From positions 62,001 to 126,000 of the forward strand of contig DVJY01000055.1 of NCBI GenBank assembly GCA_018716485.1: a stretch of DNA of 64,000 bases, written 5' to 3'. Below the pieces are notes generated by a model. That model was not told the DNA's origin. It was given only the letters and a program-made list of their open reading frames with translations, and did not search any database. Origin of the DNA: Candidatus Scybalocola faecipullorum (lineage in GTDB: Bacteria > Bacillota > Clostridia > Lachnospirales > Lachnospiraceae). Positions 43,094 through 54,015 of this stretch are shown piece after piece; positions within the stretch are counted from its first letter, which is position 1, and every line of letters begins with the position of its first letter. The position numbers and the translations under genes are program-made.

Positions 43094-44392
43094 ATGGCAG
43101 GTCGCATGGACGATAAGAAGCAGCAGGCAAGATGTTCGTTCTGCAATAAGACTCAGGATCAGGTCAGAAAGCTGATCGCGGGCCCGGGCGCTTATATTTG
43201 CGATGAATGTATCGAAATCTGCGCGGAAATTCTTGATGAAGAACTGGACATGATGGATGAAGAAAGCGGCATTAATCTGCTTAAACCGATGGAAATTAAA
43301 ACATTTTTGGATGAATATGTCATCGGGCAGGATGAAGCCAAGAAAACGCTGGCGGTAGCTGTTTATAATCATTATAAGCGCGTGCTTTCCGGCAGCAGGA
43401 TCAGCGATACAGAGCTTCAGAAAAGTAATATTATTATGACCGGGCCTACCGGCTCAGGCAAGACGCTGCTGGCGCAGACGCTGGCACGGATGCTCAATGT
43501 TCCGTTTGCCATTGCAGATGCCACGGCGCTGACAGAAGCCGGATATGTCGGTGAAGATGTGGAAAATATTTTGCTGAAACTGATTCAGGCTGCAGATTAT
43601 GACATTGAAAAAGCGCAGCACGGTATTATTTATATTGATGAGATTGATAAGATTACCCGTAAAGGTGAAAATGTATCGATTACCCGTGATGTTTCCGGAG
43701 AGGGCGTTCAGCAGGCATTGTTAAAGATTGTTGAGGGAACAGTGGCGAGTGTGCCGCCTCAGGGCGGAAGAAAGCATCCCCATCAGGAGTTCCTGCAGAT
43801 CGATACGACGAATATTTTATTTATCTGCGGCGGGGCTTTTGACGGACTGGAAAAGATCATTGAATCAAGGATCGGACAGAAGGCCATCGGATTTAATGCA
43901 AATATCGGACATAACACAGATGATATTAATGTAGGTGAAGTGCTCAAGCAGGCGCTTCCCGAAGACTTTATCAAATACGGCATGATCCCTGAATTTATGG
44001 GCAGAGTGCCTGTCTATGTTTCCTTGGATCAGCTTGATGAAGACGCGCTTGTAAAGATTTTGACTGAGCCGAAAAATGCGCTGATCAGACAGTATGAGCG
44101 GATGTTTGAAATGGACAATATCCGCCTCAGGTTTGATGAGGACGCTGTCCGGGCAGTAGCCAAACTGGCGATTGAGCGAAAGACCGGCGCCAGAGGCTTA
44201 AGAGCGATTCTTGAGAAAGCGCTGCTTGATCTGATGTATACTGTACCGTCAGAGGATAATGTTCTGGAATGTGAAATCACAAAAGACGTGATTGAAAAAG
44301 GCGAGCAGCCGGTAGTTATTTACGGCAGCAATGTTGTTGCAAAGCCGGCGCCGAAACGTCTCCCGAAAAAGAACAGCGGGGAAATTGCATAA
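43094..44392 (+). CDS. clpX: ATP-dependent Clp protease ATP-binding subunit ClpX
   Basis: AAA+ unfoldase that feeds ClpP. The N-terminal zinc-binding domain has Cys14, Cys17, Cys36 and Cys39; Walker A GPTGSGKT is near residue 118, Walker B is [10 protein letters not shown], and the ClpP-docking IGF-type loop is present as KAIGFN. 432 residues. It is 72 bases after clpP. Confidence 0.98.
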   Translation: MAGRMDDKKQQARCSFCNKTQDQVRKLIAGPGAYICDECIEICAEILDEELDMMDEESGINLLKPMEIKTFLDEYVIGQDEAKKTLAVAVYNHYKRVLSGSRISDTELQKSNIIMTGPTGSGKTLLAQTLARMLNVPFAIADATALTEAGYVGEDVENILLKLIQAADYDIEKAQHGIIYIDEIDKITRKGENVSITRDVSGEGVQQALLKIVEGTVASVPPQGGRKHPHQEFLQIDTTNILFICGGAFDGLEKIIESRIGQKAIGFNANIGHNTDDINVGEVLKQALPEDFIKYGMIPEFMGRVPVYVSLDQLDEDALVKILTEPKNALIRQYERMFEMDNIRLRFDEDAVRAVAKLAIERKTGARGLRAILEKALLDLMYTVPSEDNVLECEITKDVIEKGEQPVVIYGSNVVAKPAPKRLPKKNSGEIA

Positions 44393-44401
44393 AGACACTA
44401 T

Positions 44402-44433
44402 AATGGGGATGCTGCGCGGTGCACATCCCCATT
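44402..44433 (+). terminator. Hairpin between clpX and lon
   Basis: Perfect 10-bp arms AATGGGGATG and CATCCCCATT with a 12-base loop. There is little T-run, so partial termination or RNA processing is more likely than full termination. Confidence 0.5.
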
Positions 44434-44442
44434 TGTTATCAA

Positions 44443-44463
44443 TGTACCGTATCTGGCGGTACA
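44443..44463. promoter_or_regulatory. Dyad upstream of lon
   Basis: TGTACCG, 7 bases, CGGTACA, 25 bases before lon. It is a possible operator or leader hairpin close to the ribosome-binding site; no promoter is clear beside it. Confidence 0.4.
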
Positions 44464-44488
44464 GACGATTTAAAGGAGGAACTTCGCA

Positions 44489-46801
44489 ATGAGCGAAATC
44501 AGCTATACACTGCCGGTTCTTGCCTTACGCGGCCTGACGGTTTTGCCGGACATGATCGTTCATTTTGATGTGAGCCGGCCGAAATCCATCGCCGCACTGG
44601 AAGCTGCAATGCTTGAGGAACAAAATATTTTGCTAGTGACGCAGCTTGATCCGGGCAATGATAAACCAAAAAAAGAAGATTTATATACTGTGGGAACAGT
44701 GGCTAAGATTAAACAGATGGTAAAGATGCCGAAAGATATGCTGCGGGTTCTTGTGGAAGGTAAATTCCGGGCGCATTTAGATGAAATGGTTCAGGAAAAG
44801 CCGTTTATGCTGGCAGAAGTGACCATCTATGCAGAGGAACACCAGATGGATGTATTTGAGGAAGAAGCGATGGTACGTTGCCTGCAAGAAAAAATCGACG
44901 AATTTTCAGGAAGCAGTAAGTTGAGCAGAGATCTGCTGCGCCAGTTTAAGGAGATAAGCGATGTCTATAAACTGGCAAACCAGCTGTGCAATGATCTGCC
45001 GATGGATTATGTACAGCGTCAGAAGTTTTTGGAAGCAATAGATATTAAGGATCGATGTGAGGAATTGCTGTCATTTATGGGGAAAGAAGCGGAGATTTTT
45101 AAAATTACCCGTGAAATTCAGGAAAAAGTGAAAGCAAAGATAGACAAAAATCAAAAGGAATATATTCTGCGTGAGCAGATGAAAGTCATCAGGGAGGAAC
45201 TGGGGGAATCCAATACAGTTTCTGATGCTGAGGAATTTGAGGCACAGCTCAAAAAATTAAAGGCAGATAAAGGCGTTAAGGAGAAGATACATAAGGAAAT
45301 TGAACGCTTTAAAGCTGCCGGTAATTTTTCGGCGGAGAGCAGCATGATCCGCGGATATATCGAGACTGTGTTGGATATGCCGTGGAATAAGGCCGGAAAA
45401 GATAATGGGGATATCCGGCAGGCAGAAAAAGTACTTCAGGAAGATCATTACGGCCTGCAGAGGGTTAAAGAGCGTATTATTGAGTATTTGGCAGTGCGTC
45501 TTTTGACAAAAAAGGGCGATGCGCCAATCCTCTGCCTTGTGGGACCTCCGGGTACGGGCAAGACGTCGATCGCCCGTTCTGTAGCAAGGGCGCTTAATAA
45601 AGCTTATGTGCGTATCAGTTTGGGAGGTGTCCACGATGAGTCGGAAATACGCGGGCACCGCAGAACTTATATCGGAGCGATGCCGGGACGCATTGCCAAT
45701 GCACTTCGTCAGGCAAAGGTTAATAATCCGGTGATGCTTCTCGATGAAGTTGACAAAATCGGCAGCGATTATAAAGGGGATCCGTTTGCGGCGCTTTTGG
45801 AAGTGCTGGACGGGGAACAAAATTCCAAATTCAGAGATAATTATATTGAAATCCCGATCGATCTGTCGGAAGTGCTTTTTATTGCCACAGCCAACACAGT
45901 ATCGACCATTCCGCGGCCTCTTCTTGACCGTATGGAGCTGATCGAGATTAACAGCTATACAGAAAATGAAAAAATGCATATCGCCAGAGAACATTTGCTG
46001 ACAAAGCAGATTGAACGCAACGGTCTGAAAGAAGGCCAGCTTCAGATCAGCGATAAGGCGATGGAAATGCTGATTTTAAATTATACCCGTGAGGCCGGCG
46101 TCAGAAATCTGGAGCGGCGTCTCGGCGATCTTTGCCGGAAGGCGGCGAAAAATGTTCTTGCCAAAGGCGGAGACAAGCGTGTAAAAATTACGGAAAAAAA
46201 TCTGGAAAAATATTTGGGCAAGCCGAGATATTTATTTGACAAGGCCAATACTGAGCCGGAGATCGGCATTGTGCGCGGACTGGCATGGACGAGCGTCGGC
46301 GGCGATACGCTGTCTATTGAAGTCAATGTCCTTCCGGGCAAAGGCAAGTTTGAACTGACCGGACAGCTGGGCGATGTGATGAAAGAGTCGGCCATGGCAG
46401 GCATCAGCTATGTGCGTTCCATGATTTCCGAATATGACATTGATAAAGAATTTTTTGATAAGCATGATATCCATATTCACATTCCGGAGGGGGCAGTGCC
46501 TAAAGACGGACCGTCTGCCGGCATTACGATGGCGACGGCGATGATTTCGGCCATCACAAAGATTCCGGTCAGGGCAGATGTGGCAATGACCGGCGAGATC
46601 ACCCTGCGAGGCAGAGTGCTGCCGATCGGTGGTTTAAAAGAAAAAATTCTTGCAGCAAAAATGGCCCAGATTAAGACAGTAATCGTGCCGGATAAGAATG
46701 CCCGTGATATTGGTGAACTGGATAAGGAAATTACAGGCGGCATTGAAATCGTTTATGCCAAAACGATGAGTGATGTATTAAAAACAGCGCTCGTGTCATA
46801 G
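44489..46801 (+). CDS. lon: ATP-dependent Lon protease
   Basis: Homohexameric AAA+ serine protease for damaged and regulatory proteins. N-terminal LON substrate domain ([15 protein letters not shown]), a central helical region, Walker A GPPGTGKT near residue 352, and the Ser-Lys protease domain with Ser676 in [10 protein letters not shown] and the catalytic Lys in [11 protein letters not shown]. 770 residues is full length. It is 10 bases before engB. Confidence 0.98.
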   Translation: MSEISYTLPVLALRGLTVLPDMIVHFDVSRPKSIAALEAAMLEEQNILLVTQLDPGNDKPKKEDLYTVGTVAKIKQMVKMPKDMLRVLVEGKFRAHLDEMVQEKPFMLAEVTIYAEEHQMDVFEEEAMVRCLQEKIDEFSGSSKLSRDLLRQFKEISDVYKLANQLCNDLPMDYVQRQKFLEAIDIKDRCEELLSFMGKEAEIFKITREIQEKVKAKIDKNQKEYILREQMKVIREELGESNTVSDAEEFEAQLKKLKADKGVKEKIHKEIERFKAAGNFSAESSMIRGYIETVLDMPWNKAGKDNGDIRQAEKVLQEDHYGLQRVKERIIEYLAVRLLTKKGDAPILCLVGPPGTGKTSIARSVARALNKAYVRISLGGVHDESEIRGHRRTYIGAMPGRIANALRQAKVNNPVMLLDEVDKIGSDYKGDPFAALLEVLDGEQNSKFRDNYIEIPIDLSEVLFIATANTVSTIPRPLLDRMELIEINSYTENEKMHIAREHLLTKQIERNGLKEGQLQISDKAMEMLILNYTREAGVRNLERRLGDLCRKAAKNVLAKGGDKRVKITEKNLEKYLGKPRYLFDKANTEPEIGIVRGLAWTSVGGDTLSIEVNVLPGKGKFELTGQLGDVMKESAMAGISYVRSMISEYDIDKEFFDKHDIHIHIPEGAVPKDGPSAGITMATAMISAITKIPVRADVAMTGEITLRGRVLPIGGLKEKILAAKMAQIKTVIVPDKNARDIGELDKEITGGIEIVYAKTMSDVLKTALVS

Positions 46802-46810
46802 GAGGAATAT

Positions 46811-47452
46811 ATGATTATTAAAAACGTCAGTCTTGAAACGGTATGCGGCATTACGAGTAAACTTCCGGATAATCAGCTTCCGGAAGTGGCTTTTGCCGGA
46901 AAATCCAATGTGGGTAAATCGTCACTTATCAATGCGCTGATGAACCGGAAGTCATTGGCAAGGACATCATCTCAGCCGGGAAAAACACAGACCATTAACT
47001 TTTATAATATCAACGGCAGCCTTTATGTGGTGGATCTGCCGGGCTACGGTTATGCCAAAGTTTCTGTGGAAGTGAAAGCAAAATGGGGAAAGATGATTGA
47101 ACGCTATCTGCGTACGTCAAAGCAGCTGCGGCTCGTTTTTTTGCTCATTGATATACGGCATAAGCCGTCAGCCAATGATGTTCAGATGTATGAGTGGATT
47201 ATCCATAACGGTTTTTATCCGGTGATCGTAGCGACTAAAAAAGATAAAATCAAGCGCAGCCAGCTTTTGGGACAGCTGAAGCTGATCAAAACGACGCTTG
47301 GGGTGACCGAAGGCACGCCGGTTGTCGCATTTTCTGCGGAAACGAAAGAAGGGCGCGATGACATATGGGATTTAATTGAAACGTATGCTCTTGAAGAAGA
47401 AGAGGAAGCATTTCAGGAGGCTGAAGATGAAGAATTGACAACGCACGAATGA
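46811..47452 (+). CDS. engB: Ribosome biogenesis GTP-binding protein EngB (YsxC)
   Basis: Essential GTPase in 50S subunit maturation. G1 GKSNVGKS at residues 30-37, G3 DLPGYGYAKV and G4 TKKDKI are all present. 213 residues, with an acidic Glu-rich C-terminal tail. AGGAGG precedes the ATG. Last gene of the conserved block; the MATE gene follows 30 bases later. Confidence 0.96.
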   Translation: MIIKNVSLETVCGITSKLPDNQLPEVAFAGKSNVGKSSLINALMNRKSLARTSSQPGKTQTINFYNINGSLYVVDLPGYGYAKVSVEVKAKWGKMIERYLRTSKQLRLVFLLIDIRHKPSANDVQMYEWIIHNGFYPVIVATKKDKIKRSQLLGQLKLIKTTLGVTEGTPVVAFSAETKEGRDDIWDLIETYALEEEEEAFQEAEDEELTTHE

Positions 47453-47482
47453 TAAAAATTAGGGGAGAAGGTTGCATTTATC

Positions 47483-48820
47483 ATGAAAGGTCAGAGATTA
47501 ATGACCGGGGGGTCTATATTTAAACATCTTTTTTTCTTTGCAATTCCGTTAGTAATCGGAAATCTTTTTCAGCAGCTCTATAATACGGCGGATTCAATCA
47601 TTGTCGGCAATTTTGTCGGCAGTGAGGCTTTAGCGGCCGTTGGTTCCAGCGGACCGCTGATCAACTTGTTGGTCGGTCTGTTTATGGGGACGGCGACCGG
47701 CGCCGGTGTTGTTATATCGCAGTATTTTGGAGCAAAAGACAGGGATAATGTCGGTAAAGCCGTACATACAACAGTTGCATTTGCTTTAGTCAGCGGTATT
47801 TCTCTGACAGTTGTCGGCATGGTGTTTTCATCAGTCATTCTAAAGTGGATGGGTACGCCGCCGGAAGTTATGGAAAATTCCGTGATATATTTGAGGACGT
47901 ATTTTGCAGGCAGTCTGTTTTCAGTTGGCTACAATATGTGCACAGGTGTACTCAATGCAGTCGGCGATTCTAGGAAACCGCTCTATTTTCTCGCGATTGC
48001 CTCGGTGGTCAATATTGCTCTTGATCTGCTTTTCGTCGTTGTTTTTCACATGGGTGTCATCGGCGCCGCGCTGGCGACCATCATCAGTCAGGCTGTTTCT
48101 TTTGCCCTCGTTTTGTGGACGCTAACCCGTGTGGACGGTTGGCATAAGGTCGTACTGAAAAAAGTAAAGTTTTACAAAGGCTTCTTATCAAAGATTGTTA
48201 AAATAGGTCTGCCGACGGGCATACAAAACATGGTTGTTTCTTTTTCAAATGTCATTGTACAGAGCAGCATTAACAGTTTTGGTTCTTATGCGATGGCCGG
48301 ATGTGCGGCATACAATAAAATCGACGGTTTTAATATTTTGCCGGTGCAGAGTATTAGTCTGGCGGCAACGACTTTTGCCGGACAGAATTTCGGCGCCAAA
48401 AAGTATGACCGGGTGAAAAAATGTCTGTTTGTATCTGTTGCCATGGTCGTTGGATATACGGCATTTTCTTCGACTCTGCTCATTATTTTCGGAAATAATA
48501 TCATCGGCATTTTCTCTTCGGATCCGAATGTGCTTAAATATGGCATGATGATGCTGATGCATATGGCACCGTTTTATTTTATGGTTGGCGTTGACAATGT
48601 ACTTGCCGGAAATATTCGCGGTGTAGGCAAGACGATGATGTCTATGATCTTTTTTGTGGCTAACTTATGCGGCGTGCGGGTGCTTTGGATCGGGATAATG
48701 CTTCCGATATTCAGAGATATCAATATTGTTTTCTGGGGATATCCTGTCAGCTGGCTTACATGCCTGATCTGTATGGTTATTTATTTGTTCCGAGTAAAGT
48801 GGCTGAAAGAATCGTTCTAA
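47483..48820 (+). CDS. MATE family efflux transporter
   Basis: Twelve-span exporter of the MATE superfamily that uses a sodium or proton gradient. Typical sequence is IPLVIGNLFQQLYNTADSIIVG near the N-terminus, GPLINLLVGLFMGTATGAGV, and the second-half counterpart PTGIQNMVVSFSNVIVQSSI. 445 residues, full length. The substrate is unknown (drugs or metabolites). It may be cotranscribed with engB. Confidence 0.93.
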   Translation: MKGQRLMTGGSIFKHLFFFAIPLVIGNLFQQLYNTADSIIVGNFVGSEALAAVGSSGPLINLLVGLFMGTATGAGVVISQYFGAKDRDNVGKAVHTTVAFALVSGISLTVVGMVFSSVILKWMGTPPEVMENSVIYLRTYFAGSLFSVGYNMCTGVLNAVGDSRKPLYFLAIASVVNIALDLLFVVVFHMGVIGAALATIISQAVSFALVLWTLTRVDGWHKVVLKKVKFYKGFLSKIVKIGLPTGIQNMVVSFSNVIVQSSINSFGSYAMAGCAAYNKIDGFNILPVQSISLAATTFAGQNFGAKKYDRVKKCLFVSVAMVVGYTAFSSTLLIIFGNNIIGIFSSDPNVLKYGMMMLMHMAPFYFMVGVDNVLAGNIRGVGKTMMSMIFFVANLCGVRVLWIGIMLPIFRDINIVFWGYPVSWLTCLICMVIYLFRVKWLKESF

Positions 48821-48829
48821 AATGTGAGC

Positions 48830-48881
48830 CCCTCCCATATTTTTAAATAAAGCTTGTTTGGCAGTAAAAATAGGGAGGGAG
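48830..48881 (+). promoter_or_regulatory. Long hairpin sequestering the Shine-Dalgarno of the calcium pump gene
   Basis: CCCTCCC-A-TATTTTTA (48830-48845) pairs with TAAAAATA-GGGAGGG (48865-48879), 15 bp with one bulged A and a 19-base loop. The 3' arm contains the Shine-Dalgarno GGGAGGGAG of the gene starting at 48886. No T-run follows, so it is not a terminator. Confidence 0.65.
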
Positions 48882-48885
48882 CGCG

Positions 48886-51546
48886 ATGTATGAATGTCAA
48901 TCGGCGGCGGAGACGCTGTCGGCGCTGAAAACAGACAGAAACGGCCTGACAGCGGAAGAAGCTTGCGGGCGCTGTCAGATTTACGGACAGAATGTGCTTG
49001 AAGAAGAGAAGAAAAAGAGTATGTCTGTCATGTTTCTTGAGCAGCTCAATGAACCTTTGATTTTTGTACTGTTTGTCGCAGCTGCAGTATCCATGGTGCT
49101 TCGGGAATTCGGCGATACAGCCATTATATTTGCGGTAATTTTTATCAATGCGTCGGCGGGCGTTATTCAGGAGGGCAAGGCGCAAAAGGCGATGGAGGCT
49201 CTCAAAAAGATGACGGCGCCGTCGGCGCTTGTGCGTCGGTCGGGAAATGTGACGGAAATTAAGGCGTCCCAGCTTGTTCCCGGTGATATTGTGCTGCTGG
49301 AAGCAGGTCGGACAGTGCCGGCTGATCTGCGGCTCATACAGACGACGTCGCTGAAAGCGGATGAATCGTCGCTGACCGGGGAATCGATGCCCGTGGATAA
49401 GGATGCTGCCTTTGAGGCTTCAAAAAAGACTGGCATCGGCGACTGCAAAAATATGGCATTTATGTCAACTACAATCACTTACGGGCGGGGCGAGGGCGTC
49501 GTCACTGCCACCGGTATGAGCACGCAGATCGGGAAAATTGCCGGTATGATCCAATCGGCTTCAAATGAAATGACGCCTTTACAAAAGCGGCTTGCAGAGC
49601 TTGGGAAAATCTTGAGCATTGTAGCCGTTTTTTTATGCGCCGCGCTTTTTGCCATTGCGGTGATCCAGCACAGAAATGTTCCGGAGATGCTGATTACTGC
49701 CATTTCACTGGCGGTTGCCGCTGTTCCGGAAGGACTGCCGGCAGTAGTGACGATCGTGCTGGCGCTCAGTGTGTCAAGGATGGTCAAAGTCAATACGATC
49801 GTGCGGCGGCTGCCGTGTGTGGAGACACTGGGCTGCGTCAGCGTTGTCTGCTCAGATAAGACGGGCACATTGACTCAGAATCAGATGACTGTCCGGCAGT
49901 GCTATACAGATATGCAGCTGCGCCCGGTAAGCGGGCTGAATAAAGTCAGAGATGAACTTTTTATCGAAGGTTTCTGCCTGTGCAATGATGCTGTTTTAAA
50001 AGAGGACGGGCAGGGCATTGGCGATCCGACAGAACTGGCTTTGCTTGCCATGGGAAAAACGTGCGGTTATCATAAAGAAGCTTTTGAACAGATGAATCCG
50101 AGGGTGGATGAGCTGCCTTTTGATTCAGCGAGAAAAATGATGTCCACCCTTCATAAAAATAAAACTGGCTTTGTTCAGTTCACCAAAGGCTCCTGTGATG
50201 AACTGCTGCAGCGATGCAGCCATGTATGCGTCGGCGGACGCGCCTGTCCGATGACACCGGTTCACCGGCAGGATATTGAACAGGCGCTGGCCGTCATGAG
50301 CCGGCAGGCGCTGCGGGTACTGGCGCTGGCAATAAAACCGGAAGCCGACAGTCTTTGTGAAAACGGGCTTGCGTTTGTCGGTCTGGCAGGCATGGAAGAT
50401 CCGGCGCGGCCGGAAGCGAAAGCTGCAGTGGATACTTTTAATAAGGCGGGAATTAAAACGGTGATGATCACAGGTGATTATCCTGAGACAGCTTTTGCCA
50501 TCGCCAAACAGCTTGGGATTACTGATGACCGGGAAAAATGTATGAGCGGCAGCCGTCTGGAAATGCTGTCAGATGAGGAATTTGCGCGGCAGGTAGAACA
50601 AGTCCGTGTGTTCGCCAGAGTGTCGCCAAAGCATAAAGTGCGCATTGTAAAGGCGTTTAAACGCCGGGGACATATTGTGGCGATGACCGGCGACGGCGTT
50701 AATGATGCGCCGTCTTTAAAGGCGGCGGATATCGGCATTGCTATGGGGAAAAACGGCACGGATGCGGCAAGAAGCGCGGCGGATATTGTTTTGACAGATG
50801 ATAAATTTTCAACGATTGAAAAAGCGGTGGAAGAAGGCAGGGGCATTTACGCTAATATCAAGAAGTCAGTGCTGTTTTTGCTGTCCTCCAATTTTGGAGA
50901 AATCATGACCATGTTTGCAGCTATTTTGCTTGGCATCGCATCGCCGCTGAAGGCAAGCCATATTTTGTGGATTAATCTGATCACCGATTCACTGCCGGCG
51001 CTGGCGCTGGGCGTTGACCAAAATGATACGAAAACGATGATGTCCCATCCGCCGAGGCCTCCGAAGGAAAGTTTGTTCGCCGGCGGGGGACTGATGCTGA
51101 CATGTTTTTACGGCGCATTAATTGCAGTAATCAGTTTGGCAGCATTTTTTAAGGTGCCGTATACGATCCTCCGCTATGAAGGGATGGCCTTATCCATGGA
51201 GTCGGTCACAGCGCTTTTGGCCCAGCCTCACATATTGGCCCGCGCCCAGACATATGCATTTACCGTGCTTGGAATTTCACAGCTGTTTCATGCCGCAGGC
51301 ATGAGAAATATTGAAATTTCTATTTTTAAAATGCGTTGGTTTTCCAATAAGCTGATGCTGGCTGCCTTTGCCGCAGGTCTGGCGCTTCAGTTCGCGGTGA
51401 CGGAAGTTCCGGTGCTGATCGGTCTTTTCGGAACAGTGCGTCTGGATATGAACGAATGGGCCGGCCTGCTGTTTTTAAGCGCCATGCCGGTATTGGCCCA
51501 TGAAGTGCTTGTACGGTTTGTAAAAAGAAACAGAAAAATGGGATAA
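48886..51546 (+). CDS. P-type Ca2+-transporting ATPase (P2A-like)
   Basis: Cation pump that exports calcium at the cost of ATP. The phosphorylation site is Asp324 in [15 protein letters not shown], with actuator motif LTGES, membrane motif PEGLP in M4 ([17 protein letters not shown]), KGSCDELL in the nucleotide domain and the hinge [22 protein letters not shown]. It has the C-terminal cation ATPase domain ([16 protein letters not shown] onward). 886 residues. Calcium specificity is inferred from the class. Its ribosome-binding site is inside a hairpin. Confidence 0.92.
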   Translation: MYECQSAAETLSALKTDRNGLTAEEACGRCQIYGQNVLEEEKKKSMSVMFLEQLNEPLIFVLFVAAAVSMVLREFGDTAIIFAVIFINASAGVIQEGKAQKAMEALKKMTAPSALVRRSGNVTEIKASQLVPGDIVLLEAGRTVPADLRLIQTTSLKADESSLTGESMPVDKDAAFEASKKTGIGDCKNMAFMSTTITYGRGEGVVTATGMSTQIGKIAGMIQSASNEMTPLQKRLAELGKILSIVAVFLCAALFAIAVIQHRNVPEMLITAISLAVAAVPEGLPAVVTIVLALSVSRMVKVNTIVRRLPCVETLGCVSVVCSDKTGTLTQNQMTVRQCYTDMQLRPVSGLNKVRDELFIEGFCLCNDAVLKEDGQGIGDPTELALLAMGKTCGYHKEAFEQMNPRVDELPFDSARKMMSTLHKNKTGFVQFTKGSCDELLQRCSHVCVGGRACPMTPVHRQDIEQALAVMSRQALRVLALAIKPEADSLCENGLAFVGLAGMEDPARPEAKAAVDTFNKAGIKTVMITGDYPETAFAIAKQLGITDDREKCMSGSRLEMLSDEEFARQVEQVRVFARVSPKHKVRIVKAFKRRGHIVAMTGDGVNDAPSLKAADIGIAMGKNGTDAARSAADIVLTDDKFSTIEKAVEEGRGIYANIKKSVLFLLSSNFGEIMTMFAAILLGIASPLKASHILWINLITDSLPALALGVDQNDTKTMMSHPPRPPKESLFAGGGLMLTCFYGALIAVISLAAFFKVPYTILRYEGMALSMESVTALLAQPHILARAQTYAFTVLGISQLFHAAGMRNIEISIFKMRWFSNKLMLAAFAAGLALQFAVTEVPVLIGLFGTVRLDMNEWAGLLFLSAMPVLAHEVLVRFVKRNRKMG

Positions 51547-51590
51547 AGGAAGGTGCCTTCTCGTGTCCGCGGTATCGTGCAAATAAAAGA

Positions 51591-51625
51591 AAAGAGACTA
51601 ACCGGCTGGATTAGTCTCTTTTTAT
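51591..51625. terminator. Bidirectional terminator between the calcium pump and ferritin-like genes
   Basis: Perfect 11-bp arms AAAGAGACTAA and TTAGTCTCTTT with a 9-base loop, T-run on the plus strand and A-rich flank for the minus strand. Confidence 0.85.
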
Positions 51626-51628
51626 ATA

Positions 51629-52948
51629 TTAATCTTTGGTCAGATCACAGCAGCAGTTGTCTTCCGTTGTGCCGCAGCGGCTGTAAGCCGGCGGCGTTTC
51701 GGATTTGATGCGCCCAAGGGTTGTGTTGTCGCAGCAGCGGCTGCGCAGTTCACAGACCGGTGACGGTGCTGTTTCAAAGCGGTAATCTTCGCCCATGCAG
51801 CGGATACTTTGGTCAATGACTCTGTGAGATGCCACATTGGCCACGTCATGGTTGATTGTATTCTGATACCAGAAGAAGTGATCATGATCCGCAAGCTGGT
51901 TCAGGCCGACCACACATTCGCCTTTTTGAGTATTGCCGACCGTTGTTTCGAGGACGCGTCTGACATACTCGATATTCGGACCAAGCGAAAGCACTTCCGG
52001 CAGACATCCGTTTGGAATGACCTGCTGCCAGTCTTTATGCTCGTATTTGCCAAGAAGTTCACATGCTTTGTGCAGATGGGAAATTTCCTGAATAAGACAG
52101 TCTTCCCAGATTTGACGTATACGGGCGTCACATTCGGTCATCATACAGGAATAGTAGAGGTAACATTCGGTGTATTCGTGAAGAAGAAGATCTTCCAGCC
52201 AGGAGGCTTTCGTATCTTTCAGACTCTCATATTCACTGACGTGCTGTTCTTCGATCATGGCAATTTCCTGATACAGATTCCGACCGGTATCGGATTTGCT
52301 GTACAGGTTGGCCACATTCATATAATAGTTCATAGTCTGCTGTTCGGCGGCCGTAATAATGTTGATATTAAGTTTTGTCAGAGTGGACGACGTCGGACTG
52401 ACGTATTTGAAAATGCTGTCTGTCGGATAGCGGTGTTCACTGATGGTCGGCCGTCCCGGCATGATTTCTGTATAGCCGCCCACAAGTTTTTCGGGATAAA
52501 CGCCGTATTCCATATTTAAAAGATTGGCATAACGGTACAGATGGTCAAAATCTTCCAGAAGCGCGATATTTAAAGCGTTGATGACATTGCAGTCTGTTTC
52601 CTGTTTGGCAAGGGCAGATGTCAGATCAACGGCAAGCTGTTCATAACCGATCGTGTGTTCAAGTATCGTTTCATCACACGGCTTGAGTGCGGAGATCCTT
52701 TTTTGCTGCTGCTGTTCAATGCGGCGGACAAGAGCCAGTTCGCGGCGCAGATCATTGTCAGGACAATGTCTTGAAAAGTTTCTCGAAAACCACTGGGCCT
52801 CAAATTCAGTGCCGTTCATCAGAATAATCCGTGTTCTTGTATAAGGACTGACCGTTTCTTTGTTGTAAGGTTTCGGCCTCAGCTTCGACCAGTCCATAAA
52901 CGTTTTGTCTATCGGCAGCGGTTTTTCTTCAAAGGGGTTAAAGCTCAT
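51629..52948 (-). CDS. Ferritin-like protein with Cys-rich C-terminal tail, function unknown
   Basis: 439 residues, not assigned to a characterised family. The central part has the spacing of a diiron four-helix bundle: Glu202, Glu233-x-x-His236, Glu258/Glu261 and Glu288-x-x-His291, all in predicted helices; another Glu132/His136 lies earlier. The tail holds Cys399, Cys405, Cys406, Cys425 and a Cys432-434 cluster, suggesting a second metal or disulfide site. The start at 52948 follows AAGGAGA; an extension to 52981 is rejected. It is monocistronic and divergent from the thioesterase/Fur pair. A peroxide or iron role is inference. Confidence 0.65.
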   Translation of the reverse strand: MSFNPFEEKPLPIDKTFMDWSKLRPKPYNKETVSPYTRTRIILMNGTEFEAQWFSRNFSRHCPDNDLRRELALVRRIEQQQQKRISALKPCDETILEHTIGYEQLAVDLTSALAKQETDCNVINALNIALLEDFDHLYRYANLLNMEYGVYPEKLVGGYTEIMPGRPTISEHRYPTDSIFKYVSPTSSTLTKLNINIITAAEQQTMNYYMNVANLYSKSDTGRNLYQEIAMIEEQHVSEYESLKDTKASWLEDLLLHEYTECYLYYSCMMTECDARIRQIWEDCLIQEISHLHKACELLGKYEHKDWQQVIPNGCLPEVLSLGPNIEYVRRVLETTVGNTQKGECVVGLNQLADHDHFFWYQNTINHDVANVASHRVIDQSIRCMGEDYRFETAPSPVCELRSRCCDNTTLGRIKSETPPAYSRCGTTEDNCCCDLTKD

Positions 52949-53129
52949 AATATCTCTCCTTTTTGTTTTTTTGACATCCATGATATAAAAACTCAGGGTG
53001 TCTCATACAGTATATGCGGACACATGCCGATGTATGACGGGGAGAAATACATTTTTGCTTTTTGGGGCGGCCTGTGATATACTAAACCGTGTTACCAAAA
53101 GAACGAAGACCGATGAAAGAGGTGTTCAT

Positions 53130-53585
53130 ATGAGAGAACTTAAAATAGAAACAAACGAAGAAAAAACTGTAGTGTTTGAGCGGAAAGCTAATTACTATGA
53201 AACGGATCAGATGGGCATTATCCATCATTCCAATTATATCCGCTGGTTTGAAGAAGCCAGATTGTTTTATCTTGAAAATTCGGGTCTGCCGTATAAAGAG
53301 ATGGAAGACGCGGGGATTTTTATTCCGGTGCTTGGTGTGACCTGCGAGTATAAGGTGTCTGTAAAATACGGGCAGACGGTACTCATCTATGTCTCGATCA
53401 CAGAATTTAACGGCATACGTATGAAATGCAGCTATCGGGTTGTGGAAAAAGAGACGGGAACGCTGTGTTCGACAGGCACAAGCGAGCACTGTTTCCTGAC
53501 AAAATCATATAAGCCGCTGTCATTAAAGAGAAGTTACCCACATTTTTATGAGAAGATAATGGAAGCGGTTCATAACGGTATGTAA
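53130..53585 (+). CDS. YbgC-type acyl-CoA thioesterase
   Basis: Hotdog-fold thioesterase of 151 residues. The 4HBT/YbgC catalytic segment YYETDQMGIIHHSNYIRWFEEAR carries Asp26 and Glu41. The start at 53130 follows GAAAGAGGTG; an in-frame ATG at 52998 would add 44 non-family residues. It probably hydrolyses short- to medium-chain acyl-CoA. It is 14 bases before the Fur gene, so the two are cotranscribed. Confidence 0.9.
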   Translation: MRELKIETNEEKTVVFERKANYYETDQMGIIHHSNYIRWFEEARLFYLENSGLPYKEMEDAGIFIPVLGVTCEYKVSVKYGQTVLIYVSITEFNGIRMKCSYRVVEKETGTLCSTGTSEHCFLTKSYKPLSLKRSYPHFYEKIMEAVHNGM

Positions 53586-53599
53586 AGAGGTGAAAGGAC

Positions 53600-54013
53600 A
53601 TGTCTGCAGAAAAATGCAGCCGGCAGACGAAGCAGAAAGCGCTGCTTCTTGAATATATGAAAAATCACAGAGATATTCATTTAAAAGCTGAGGATATTTT
53701 GGCAGGGCTGAAGCAGCAGCAGGAAGCGGTCAGCAAGGCGACGGTTTACCGTTTTTTAAAAGTTCTGGAAGAAGAGGGTCAGATCCGTCGGTACACCCTT
53801 TCGGACAAGGTGCCGGCATGCTATCAGTATGTGGGCGATCATCCGGAATGTAAGAAACATTATCATCTGATGTGCAGCCAATGCGGTACGATTATTCATG
53901 TGGACAGCCCCGCGCTGCGGGCGTTTATGGCGGAAATCATGGAAAAAGAAGGGTTTGCCATTGATGAGTCGAGAACAGTGTTTTACGGTTTGTGCAGAAA
54001 ATGCCGTAAATAG
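53600..54013 (+). CDS. Fur family transcriptional regulator
   Basis: 137-residue metal- or peroxide-sensing repressor. The winged helix has the Fur recognition pattern AVSKATVYRFLKVLEEEGQIRR; the dimerisation part has HYHLMCSQCGTIIHVD, and the terminal GLCRKC completes a four-Cys structural zinc site. Whether it is Fur, Zur or PerR cannot be settled from this alone. It neighbours a ferritin-like gene and an Fe-S hydratase gene. Confidence 0.9.
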   Translation: MSAEKCSRQTKQKALLLEYMKNHRDIHLKAEDILAGLKQQQEAVSKATVYRFLKVLEEEGQIRRYTLSDKVPACYQYVGDHPECKKHYHLMCSQCGTIIHVDSPALRAFMAEIMEKEGFAIDESRTVFYGLCRKCRK

Positions 54014-54015
54014 AA

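Noticed and set aside
44402-44488. Heat-shock (CtsR or CIRCE) operator before lon or tig
   Set aside because: The dyads seen do not match the GGTCAAA direct repeat of CtsR or the TTAGCACTC arms of CIRCE.
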